The notes below the pieces were generated by a model, which saw only the letters and a program-made list of their open reading frames with translations, had not been told where the DNA came from and ran no database searches. A DNA stretch of 12,845 nucleotides from UBA1388 sp964555515 (GTDB taxonomy: Bacteria > Patescibacteriota > Microgenomatia > UBA1400 > PJMF01): contig CAZKSJ010000028.1 of the NCBI GenBank assembly GCA_964555515.1, forward strand, positions 1 to 12,845. The letters are read 5' to 3'. How positions within the stretch are numbered: position 1 is the stretch's first letter; each line of letters opens with the position of its first letter. Positions 6,959 to 12,845 of the stretch are shown in pieces. Position numbers and translations under genes: made by a program.

Positions 6959-8977
6959 ATGGCGCGCGCGCTGACTTTGGGAAATGGACACACCTTGGTT
7001 TGTTTAGACGAGTTTGGTTTCGTGCGTGATTTCTATTTTCCCTACATTGGACTCGAAAATCACGTGGGTGGTGAACAACACCGGATTGGCGTGTGGGTGG
7101 ATGGCAAGTTTTCTTGGTTAGATGATGGCAATTGGAAAATCACCATTGGTTACAAACCAGAAACGATGGTGGGTTATCTACTCTGTAAAAATAAAAAACT
7201 TAACGTATCTTTGGTCATGGAGGACATTGTTTACAATGAAACTAACGTTTTTGTGAGACAGGTTGACGTTTACAATCATAACCCCAACCCAATTGCAGTC
7301 AGAATCTTTTTTCATCAGGTTTTTTGGATTAGCGAGACGCAAAAGCGGAATACGGGTTTTTATGATCCCACGCACAACGCAGTCGTTCACTACTTGGGAC
7401 GGCGTGTGTTTATTGTGAATGGCAGAACTCAATCTGGTACGCCTATCGATGATTACACGATGGGTGCCTACAAATATGCAGGTAAAGAAGGTTCATACAA
7501 AGATGCTGAAGATGGTGAATTAACCAAAAATGCGGTAGAGCATGGCTCGGTGGATTCTGTAGTCAGATTTTGTACCTCGTGTGAACCAAACAGCAAGAGC
7601 AGGCTATATTACTGGATTTGCGCTGGCAAATCCCTAGATGAGGCCTACCAACTAAATCAGTTAGTCATGCAGAAGACTCCTGAGGCGATGCTGCACTCAA
7701 CTGAGTCATATTGGCACGCTTGGTTATCAACCAAACAAGATGAGATTGATACCAATCTTTTACCAGAAAATCTAAAAAAACTTTACGATACTTCATTATT
7801 TATCTTGCGCAGTCATACCGATGATGGTGGCAGCGTGATTGCTTCGTCAGATAGTGAAATGATTCAGTTTGGCAAAGATGATTATAGTTACATGTGGCCA
7901 AGAGACGCTGCGTTTATTGTGTCTACTCTTTGTCAAGCTGGTTACGAGGAAGCGACCAAACCATTTTTTAAGTTTTGTCAAAATATTCTACATGAGGACG
8001 GGTATGTGCATCATCGTTTTCGATCAGATCAAAGTTTGGGATCGACTTGGCACTCAACTACTTCACAAAGCAATTGGCTAAAGGATAAAATTCTCCAATT
8101 ACCCATCCAAGAAGATGAAACAGCGAGTGTGTTGTGGGCTCTATGGAAATATTACGAGGCATCTGATAATCTTGAATTTATTGAGGAGTTGTACAAGCCG
8201 TTGATTGAAAAGATGGCCAACTTTTTGGTTTCTTATAGAGACCGTGACACTGGCTTGCCTCTGCCCTCATACGATTTATGGGAAGAGAAATTTGGAGTGG
8301 CCACCTACACTTGTGCCGCAGTTTATGGGGGATTGACGGCGGCGGCCAAGTTTTCTGAAATTCTAGATAAGCGCAACCACATGCGTGAGTATCAGCAAGT
8401 CGCGAAAGACATTAAGGCCGCCGCCACAACCCATCTATTCAGTCCCCAAATGGACGCATTTATTCGCACCGCCACCATTAAAGATGGCCAGGTCATCAGA
8501 GAGGAATCTTTAGATTCTAGTTCGTTATTTGGTTTGTGGTATTTTGGGATGTTTGAACAAACAGACGAACTGTTTATAAAAACACAGCAACAAATAGACA
8601 ATAGATTGGTTAATCCAGCCAAAATTGGCGGATACTTGCGTTATGAAAATGATGAATATTTTCGTGCCACCGATTTGCCCAATCCTTGGTTCATTACCAC
8701 TATGTGGCAAGCTCAGCGCAAACTGCGTCATCCGGTCGTGACGATTGATGATTTACGTTATGCCGAGCAAGTCTTGAACTGGGTCTATGAACACCGTTAT
8801 TTATCTGGTGTCCTTGCCGAGCAGATCAATCCTTACACTGGGCGCTCGCTGTCTGCTACCCCTTTGGTGTGGAGCCACGCCGTGTTTATTGAAACCATTC
8901 TTTGGTACTTGACCATCAAAAAACAGCTGGAAACACCTCAGGCAGATGGTGGGACGCAAGTCGTGCATGAGCTATAA
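6959..8977 (+). CDS. GH15 family glucoamylase (glucan 1,4-alpha-glucosidase)
   Basis: Inverting exo-hydrolase that releases beta-glucose from non-reducing ends of alpha-glucans. The 672 residues fit the prokaryotic GH15 plan of an N-terminal beta-sandwich (about 1-260, opening LGNGHTLVCLDEFGFVRDFY) followed by an (alpha/alpha)6 barrel. In the barrel are YMWPRDAAF (W313-D316, subsite -1), LPIQEDETA, the general-acid region YDLWEEKFG (Glu442/Glu443) and the general base Glu621 in VLAEQINPYTG, followed by PLVWSHA. There is no signal peptide or transmembrane segment, so action on internal glycogen is most likely. It sits 112 bases after GH57 and 41 bases before the sugar kinase, which would phosphorylate its product. 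GH15 also contains trehalases and glucodextranases; the amylase and glycogen-synthase neighbours favour glucoamylase. Confidence 0.93.
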   Translation: MARALTLGNGHTLVCLDEFGFVRDFYFPYIGLENHVGGEQHRIGVWVDGKFSWLDDGNWKITIGYKPETMVGYLLCKNKKLNVSLVMEDIVYNETNVFVRQVDVYNHNPNPIAVRIFFHQVFWISETQKRNTGFYDPTHNAVVHYLGRRVFIVNGRTQSGTPIDDYTMGAYKYAGKEGSYKDAEDGELTKNAVEHGSVDSVVRFCTSCEPNSKSRLYYWICAGKSLDEAYQLNQLVMQKTPEAMLHSTESYWHAWLSTKQDEIDTNLLPENLKKLYDTSLFILRSHTDDGGSVIASSDSEMIQFGKDDYSYMWPRDAAFIVSTLCQAGYEEATKPFFKFCQNILHEDGYVHHRFRSDQSLGSTWHSTTSQSNWLKDKILQLPIQEDETASVLWALWKYYEASDNLEFIEELYKPLIEKMANFLVSYRDRDTGLPLPSYDLWEEKFGVATYTCAAVYGGLTAAAKFSEILDKRNHMREYQQVAKDIKAAATTHLFSPQMDAFIRTATIKDGQVIREESLDSSSLFGLWYFGMFEQTDELFIKTQQQIDNRLVNPAKIGGYLRYENDEYFRATDLPNPWFITTMWQAQRKLRHPVVTIDDLRYAEQVLNWVYEHRYLSGVLAEQINPYTGRSLSATPLVWSHAVFIETILWYLTIKKQLETPQADGGTQVVHEL

Positions 8978-9018
8978 GCTGGCTAGTAGCGAAATTAAAT
9001 ATAAAAACACAAAAATAC

Positions 9019-9975
9019 ATGCAGACACTTTATCTAGGTATAGACGGCGGAGGTACCAAGACAGATGCAATCTGTGCCGATCGTCAAGGTAATATCCTTG
9101 GGACTGGTCAGTCTGGTCCCACCAACTTAACTTCTACAAATGTCGGTGCAGCCAGCTTCAATCTGAAAGAAGCTGTTCGCCAAGCATTGCAAAAACTCAC
9201 CGATGAATACGAAATTGATACTGCTGCGATGGGCTTGGCGGGCATTGATATTGAAGAAGAATATAATCAAGCTTATGCTGCTTTTCGTGAAATATTAAAC
9301 CAATTTCGCGTCAAAAACTTTACGCTTTATCACGATAGTCAAATTGCTTTAGCCAATGCCTCGGCACAAGCTAATGCGGTGGTTTTAATTGCTGGTACCG
9401 GCTCGGCTTGCCTTGGCCGAAATGAGCGTGGGGAAACCGCCAAAGCAGGGGGGATGGATTATTTATTGACCGATCAGGGTTCTGGATATGACATAGGTAG
9501 GCACGTTTTAAGGGAAGCCATTAAAAGCTATGATGGCCGCCGGCCAAAAACTATTTTAGAAGAAATGGTGAAGCAGCACTTCAGAATTGATTCCCTAGAA
9601 AAATTGAAGCTGCATCTCTATCAGCCACCGATTTCCAAAGTAGAGGTAGCAGAACTTGCGGAAGTGTGTGATCAAGCCTTTCAAAAAGGTGATGCGGCAG
9701 CGCAACAAATATTTTATTGGGCACAAGGGGAGTTAATTTTATTGGTGCAATCGGTGGTGCGTAGGCTCCAGCTAGATCAGCAGGCGTTTGACTTGGTGAT
9801 GACCGGTTCTATTCTTGGTTTAACTCATGTCAGAGCACCAATCGTGACTCGTTTGCAGAGTATTTATCCATTGATGAGTGCGATTATGCCGGAGAAACCA
9901 GCCGCGCATGGTGCCCTCAAGCTCGCGCTCCAAAGCGGCGCCAGTGTGCAAGAAACTGCGTCCACTCCTGCTTGA
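9019..9975 (+). CDS. BadF/BadG/BcrA-family sugar kinase (glucokinase or N-acetylglucosamine kinase type)
   Basis: Actin-fold (ASKHA) ATP-dependent kinase of 318 residues in the family that includes N-acetylglucosamine and glucosamine kinases. The phosphate-1 loop is GIDGGGTKTD (7-16), a candidate catalytic Asp is Asp106 in YHDSQIAL, the phosphate-2 loop is AGTGSACLG (125-133), and TDQGSGYDIG (151-160) is the family's usual (G/T)DxGSG segment. An adenosine-site glycine patch VMTGSILG lies near residue 264. It lacks the cysteine cluster of 2-hydroxyacyl-CoA dehydratase activators, which rules out that branch. It follows the glucoamylase by 41 bases in the same direction with no visible Shine-Dalgarno. 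Context suggests phosphorylation of glucose released from glycogen to glucose 6-phosphate, but GlcNAc or glucosamine is equally allowed by the sequence. Confidence 0.85.
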   Translation: MQTLYLGIDGGGTKTDAICADRQGNILGTGQSGPTNLTSTNVGAASFNLKEAVRQALQKLTDEYEIDTAAMGLAGIDIEEEYNQAYAAFREILNQFRVKNFTLYHDSQIALANASAQANAVVLIAGTGSACLGRNERGETAKAGGMDYLLTDQGSGYDIGRHVLREAIKSYDGRRPKTILEEMVKQHFRIDSLEKLKLHLYQPPISKVEVAELAEVCDQAFQKGDAAAQQIFYWAQGELILLVQSVVRRLQLDQQAFDLVMTGSILGLTHVRAPIVTRLQSIYPLMSAIMPEKPAAHGALKLALQSGASVQETASTPA

Positions 9976-9994
9976 TCACTAAAATCCCCGTTTT

Positions 9995-10003
9995 TGGTAT
10001 AAT
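9995..10003 (+). promoter_or_regulatory. extended -10 promoter
   Basis: TGGTATAAT is a perfect extended -10 element (TGnTATAAT), 20 bases after the sugar kinase stop. A poor -35 (TTGATC, 9972-9977) is at too long a spacing, but extended -10 promoters can do without one. Transcription would begin near 10010, giving a leader of about 25 bases to the ATG at 10035. Confidence 0.6.
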
Positions 10004-10018
10004 ACACATATTAAATAT

Positions 10019-10032
10019 ATGGATAAATCCAT
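10019..10032. repeat. ATGGAT-AA-ATCCAT dyad downstream of the promoter
   Basis: Two complementary 6-base arms separated by AA lie just after the predicted transcription start and just before the ATG at 10035. The 2-base gap is too short for an RNA loop, so if it matters it is as a repressor site overlapping the start of transcription. Confidence 0.3.
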
Positions 10033-10034
10033 TT

Positions 10035-10472
10035 ATGCAGTATCACACTGGCGCCTACATTTTAGCCCTGCGATACTATTTGAATAAATATCCTAGCCAG
10101 TCCAGTACGTCGCCCGTCCAATACGATGTACGAATTACTTCTCCAAAAAGTAAACGCTACCAAATTATTGTTTCTAATGATCGTGGCTCAAGTCTCCATT
10201 TGGAAACAAGAGGTCTCTGGACGTGTCAGTGCGATGCAACGATTAGTAGCCGTGGCAGCGACTCAGTCAGGGCAAGACTCAAGCACTCAGATTCAAGTCG
10301 ATCGACTGATGAATTTGCTTTGTATCCAACATCCGTACAAAGTGGGGTATTTAATTCAGAAAATGGCAAAAGCTACCCCTTCTCTGGTCACGTTTATGGA
10401 TCGACTCAACTAGATGTGAATGCGGTAAGTAAAAGTGGCAACTCAGTCAAGTGCTCTTTTGAGCTCTGCTAG
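10035..10472 (+). CDS. hypothetical beta-rich small protein, unrecognised
   Basis: I do not recognise this gene. The chosen ATG gives 145 residues. The frame can be extended upstream to a TTG at 9972, but that would translate the promoter, so the shorter form is preferred. The protein is rich in Ser, Thr, Asp and Arg and predicted beta-strand. It has four cysteines in two close pairs (TCQCD at about residues 64-66, and CSFELC at the C-terminus), which could be disulfides or a metal site. The segment SYPFSGHVYGSTQLDVNAVSKSG has the look of an Ig-like or pilin-like strand pattern. There is only a short hydrophobic N-terminal stretch (YILALRYYL) and no convincing signal peptide. Codon use looks natural. 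A competing frame at 10126-10413 (95 residues) is also open but has no leader signal. The last 26 bases overlap the 3' end of the convergent gene at 10447-10794. Confidence 0.5.
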   Translation: MQYHTGAYILALRYYLNKYPSQSSTSPVQYDVRITSPKSKRYQIIVSNDRGSSLHLETRGLWTCQCDATISSRGSDSVRARLKHSDSSRSTDEFALYPTSVQSGVFNSENGKSYPFSGHVYGSTQLDVNAVSKSGNSVKCSFELC

Positions 10473-10794
10473 AGAGCTTCGTAACTTCAGACATTTCTAG
10501 TTTTTCAAACCAGCCCCTTTTATACATGACAGCAATGATGGCATAGACGCCAATGTCAACCCACGTTTCTTCCACCGATTCATTGGCAGGATCTTGGCAA
10601 GTGAGGAGTAAGTGTTTGAGTCTTTCCACCTTTTCACTCACCCGCATCGCGATGCCCAACTCTTTATTAGCCAAAATGTTGCCTTTGCCGTAGTCATTGT
10701 GTTTCTTGATGAACATTATTTCCATCTCTTGGCACACTGCCTCGAATGCTTCATCGAGTGTTTGAGGAGTACTTTTTTTAGGTTTATTGGTCAT
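10447..10794 (-). CDS. DUF1599/Nmad1-like protein (MazG-like all-alpha fold)
   Basis: Small helical protein of 115 residues. The pattern KKHNDYGKGN (30-39), then AMRVSEKVERLKHLL (49-63) and ESVEETWVDIGVYAIIAV (72-89), resembles the DUF1599/nucleotide-modification-associated domain 1 family. That family is related to MazG/dUTPase-like nucleotide pyrophosphatases, where acidic residues (here Glu54, Glu76, Glu77, Asp80) would bind magnesium. Assignment is from motif memory, not a search. The family is often linked to modified nucleotides in phage or genome-defence settings, but nothing mobile is visible here, so a housecleaning NTP hydrolase is the simpler idea. The first 13 residues are Lys/Thr-rich and probably disordered. 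ATG at 10794 has a GAAAG 5-6 bases upstream. It converges on and overlaps the plus-strand small gene by 26 bases. Confidence 0.7.
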   Translation of the reverse strand: MTNKPKKSTPQTLDEAFEAVCQEMEIMFIKKHNDYGKGNILANKELGIAMRVSEKVERLKHLLLTCQDPANESVEETWVDIGVYAIIAVMYKRGWFEKLEMSEVTKLSSRAQKST

Positions 10795-10814
10795 AGGACT
10801 TTCAGTGCTGAATA

Positions 10815-10843
10815 ATAATACTAAACTTAATTGTTAAGGATAA
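10815..10843 (-). promoter_or_regulatory. possible promoter of the DUF1599-like gene
   Basis: On the minus strand TATTAT (10820-10815, 5/6) lies 17 bases after a poor -35 TTATCC and about 20 bases before the ATG at 10794. A perfect TTGACA on the same strand (10870-10865) has no -10 at normal spacing. Confidence 0.3.
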
Positions 10844-10960
10844 CCTCTCGCAAAGGGTAATTAATGTCAAGCTGAGTTTTTTCCCTCGTTTTGCTCGAAC
10901 TTCTTACTTTACATCCTTCAGAAAAAGAATTACGCTGTTTTACAAGCAAATAAATCATTT

Positions 10961-12845
10961 ATGCGCAAATTTGTGGTAGTCATGCTGGCGCTGGTTTTTA
11001 GCACAAGTTTTTTGATTGGTGCCAATCTTGTTTGGAGTGGCATGTCTTTTCAAGCGGTGTTGGGTGACAGCATTACTACCTCTACTGACTTGACCAACTC
11101 CACCGATCCAATTATTTTGACAGCTGATCAAACGGAGGAACTCAGAGCGGCCGCTCTGGAACCAACTCCTACCCCTACTCTCAAACCAACACCCACCCCA
11201 ACGCCATTGCTGCGCTTAGATACCACTACGACCACCACCACGACCACACCTACTACCACTGACTCACAAGTGACTACAACCACGGTTGAAATGGTGCTTA
11301 AGTTGGATCCGTACAAAGTTCAGCTCGCGCCGCTCCAAAAAAAACAGTTTAAAGCCTATGTCGAAACCAAGGATGGTCGGCAAGTGATCGATCCCAAAGA
11401 AGTGGCGTGGTCTGTGTCGCGTGGGGGTGGCAGAATTGATCAAGATGGAGTTTTTCAAGCGTGGGATGCAGCAGGGACTTATCAGGACACAGTTGTGGCC
11501 AAGTATCGCGATCGAGTGGTAAGAGCAACCGTGGTGATTGTTAACGCCACAACTTCTTCTGATCAAACCTCAACCGCACAACTTGCACCAACCCCCAAGC
11601 CAACAAGCACCACTGTTGACAGTGTGATTGAGAAAGAAATCACCTCGATTTCCCAACCAGAGTACTTTACTGCTAATGAATCTATCAAGACTGATCAAGT
11701 TTATGACGCCGATTTGCTGCGCAGTTGTTTACTTCAATCATTCTCAGAATCTGAAATTCAAAAATACTTTAGTCAGACTGGATTAACTGAAGATTTATCA
11801 CCCATCTTAGAGCGAAAAACCGCGATTGAAAGGTGCATCAAGCAAACAAGGTTGCCCAATATTACTGCTCAAACCGAGCAGTGCTTGAAAACGCAGTTGG
11901 GAACAGAGCGCTATCAAGAGATTGTGCTCAGTGGCGATATTGCTTCAGCCAAAGAATTGTTTTATTCAAGTGGTTGTTTTACAGAACCGCAACGCATTAG
12001 TTATCAAAAATCTGCAGAACTGGATCCAAATGTGATGACCTGCCTTAGGCTAGAGTTGGGTGATGATAAAATCAAAGCGATTGAATCTGGTCAAAAATTA
12101 TCTGCGACAGATCTCATGAAAGGCAGGGAGTGTTTCAATTTAGAGAAAAACGAAGCGGAACCCCCAAAAGTGATCGAGCCAGACCCAGATACTGCCAACT
12201 GCGTTATTGCCGCTTTAGGTGTCGAAAGAGCTGAGCAAATCAAACTTTCCAAGACTTCAACTGCTAATGAGCAGGCAAAAGTGCGGGCTTGTTTGCAGCA
12301 AGTAGATAGGGTGCAGCAGGAGTTTTTGCCTCTCCCAGCAGAGTATATTTCATTCGTGCCCATCAATGGTGGTCAGGCAGCAATTAAGACAGTCGCCATT
12401 CAAGATCGGGAAACTAAAAAGACTTTCACCCTGACAGGTCAGACGTTTCCAGATAGTGTGGTGGACATCTATATTTTCTCTGAGCCAATTGTGGTCAGCA
12501 CTACCTCAGATGCCAATGGCAACTGGGATTATGAGTTGTATTACCACTTACCAGAAGGGACGCACCAAGCTTACAGTGTGGTATCACATCCTGAAAAAGG
12601 TCAAATCAGGAGCGAAGTGTTTGGGTTTGATGTGGCGTACGCCCAAACTGTCTCTGGCGAGTCAATCATTCCTGAACTAGTGTCTGTGACTCCGGTTTCG
12701 CAAGATTTTTCAAAGGCGTATCTTGGCGTGGCAGTGATGATCACTTCATCTGCTCTACTGATTGTCTTAGGTATGTATTACTACCGTAACAGATCGGTGG
12801 TGGTGGCTAACGGCGCATCGTCAGCTACGCAGTCGCCAACCCAAA
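10961..12845 (+). CDS. large exported, membrane-anchored surface protein with Ig-like domains and four two-cysteine repeats (partial, open at window end)
   Basis: An uninterrupted frame from ATG 10961 to the last base gives at least 628 residues with no stop. Architecture: hydrophobic signal segment (5-25, after MRK); Pro/Thr-rich linker (67-108, with a nine-Thr run); Ig-like beta domain (about 109-196, with AWSVSRGGGRIDQDGVF typical of BIG-type folds); a second Thr/Pro linker (198-221); a helical region (250-450) with four repeats, each opening Cys-(Leu/Val)-x3-(Leu/Phe)-(Gly/Ser), at Cys256/292, 308/339, 361/391 and 414/444; another Ig-like domain (about 462-565, with TSDANGNWDYEL); a transmembrane helix (588-608); then a YYYRNR stop-transfer and a Ser/Thr tail. 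These eight cysteines are the only ones visible. The plan fits an adhesin or cell-surface stalk, with the middle outside the membrane. No Shine-Dalgarno is seen; ATG 10961 is chosen because it starts the signal segment. Function unknown. Confidence 0.88.
   Translation, partial: MRKFVVVMLALVFSTSFLIGANLVWSGMSFQAVLGDSITTSTDLTNSTDPIILTADQTEELRAAALEPTPTPTLKPTPTPTPLLRLDTTTTTTTTTPTTTDSQVTTTTVEMVLKLDPYKVQLAPLQKKQFKAYVETKDGRQVIDPKEVAWSVSRGGGRIDQDGVFQAWDAAGTYQDTVVAKYRDRVVRATVVIVNATTSSDQTSTAQLAPTPKPTSTTVDSVIEKEITSISQPEYFTANESIKTDQVYDADLLRSCLLQSFSESEIQKYFSQTGLTEDLSPILERKTAIERCIKQTRLPNITAQTEQCLKTQLGTERYQEIVLSGDIASAKELFYSSGCFTEPQRISYQKSAELDPNVMTCLRLELGDDKIKAIESGQKLSATDLMKGRECFNLEKNEAEPPKVIEPDPDTANCVIAALGVERAEQIKLSKTSTANEQAKVRACLQQVDRVQQEFLPLPAEYISFVPINGGQAAIKTVAIQDRETKKTFTLTGQTFPDSVVDIYIFSEPIVVSTTSDANGNWDYELYYHLPEGTHQAYSVVSHPEKGQIRSEVFGFDVAYAQTVSGESIIPELVSVTPVSQDFSKAYLGVAVMITSSALLIVLGMYYYRNRSVVVANGASSATQSPTQ
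11161..11282 (+). repeat. low-complexity Thr/Pro codon tract
   Basis: Repeated ACC/ACT/ACA and CCA/CCT codons encode alternating Thr-Pro followed by Thr runs, between the signal segment and the first Ig-like domain of the surface protein. Such linkers are typically extended and may be glycosylated. The tract is prone to slippage and length change between strains. Confidence 0.75.

Noticed and set aside
9972..10034. Upstream extension of the orphan protein from a TTG start (hydrophobic 21 residues).
   Set aside because: It would translate the extended -10 promoter and overlaps the kinase stop codon. The hydrophobic character comes from AT-rich promoter sequence, so it was not taken as a signal peptide.
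10019..10087. A 22-codon frame beginning at ATG 10019, ahead of the orphan gene.
   Set aside because: No ribosome site and no recognisable peptide; its ATG is part of the dyad and it overlaps the better-supported frame.
10126..10413. A 95-residue plus-strand frame inside the orphan gene.
   Set aside because: It lies wholly within the longer frame, has no start signals, and shows no recognisable domain. Kept only as an alternative.
10470..10493. AGCTCT-gctag-AGAGCT stem at the end of the orphan gene as a terminator.
   Set aside because: The 6-bp stem has no T-run on either side and lies inside the convergent coding region.
11128..11316. Minus-strand frame with long valine runs opposite the Thr/Pro linker.
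   Set aside because: It is the antisense reading of Thr codons (ACC/ACT becoming GGT/AGT/GTG-type runs) and has no independent support.
1..12845. CRISPR arrays, insertion sequences, attachment sites or phage genes.
   Set aside because: No regularly spaced direct repeats, transposase or integrase motifs, or terminal inverted repeats were seen. The tRNA-Lys at the edge shows no duplicated 3' end within the window.

Overview
The window looks like a bacterial chromosome segment from a small-genome fermenter, most probably of the Candidate Phyla Radiation (Patescibacteria). This is inferred from gene style, not from a marker gene. The signs are a transketolase split into two genes, a self-contained alpha-glucan metabolism, few strong Shine-Dalgarno sites, and a large membrane-anchored Ig-like surface protein. 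TGA acts as a normal stop (the mutM homologue ends at TGA directly after its conserved C-terminal zinc finger), so recoded UGA=Gly lineages are unlikely.

Layout. 1-75: tRNA-Lys(UUU), minus strand. 228-1073: formamidopyrimidine-DNA glycosylase (mutM/fpg), plus strand. 1163-4049: three minus-strand genes read in the order transketolase N-terminal half, transketolase C-terminal half, L-lactate dehydrogenase. 4050-4392: a 343-bp divergent regulatory region with a 14-bp perfect palindrome and repeated TTGCAATT-type motifs. 4393-9975: a plus-strand alpha-glucan cluster of GT4 glycogen-synthase-like glycosyltransferase, GH57 amylase, GH15 glucoamylase and a BadF/BadG-type sugar kinase. 10035-10472: an unrecognised small beta-rich protein with its own extended -10 promoter. 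10447-10794: a minus-strand DUF1599/Nmad1-like (MazG-like) protein overlapping the previous gene tail to tail. 10961 to the window end: a very long open frame encoding an exported, C-terminally membrane-anchored protein, still open at base 12845.

How the genes fit together (inference). The GT4 enzyme would build an alpha-glucan. The GH57 and GH15 enzymes would hydrolyse it to glucose in the cytoplasm, and the BadF-type kinase would phosphorylate the glucose. The divergent operon supplies pentose-phosphate carbon exchange (split transketolase) and a fermentative sink (lactate dehydrogenase). The two operons face away from one shared control region, which suggests co-regulation of storage and fermentation.

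Most interesting points. (1) The surface protein carries four tandem two-cysteine repeats with a 52-53 residue period, and they hold all eight cysteines visible in the protein. (2) The lactate dehydrogenase has Gly-Arg where the family normally has the NAD-selective Asp, a pattern expected of NADP(H) use. (3) The GT-GH57-GH15 set parallels a methanogen glycogen cluster. (4) The divergent region carries an operator-like palindrome.
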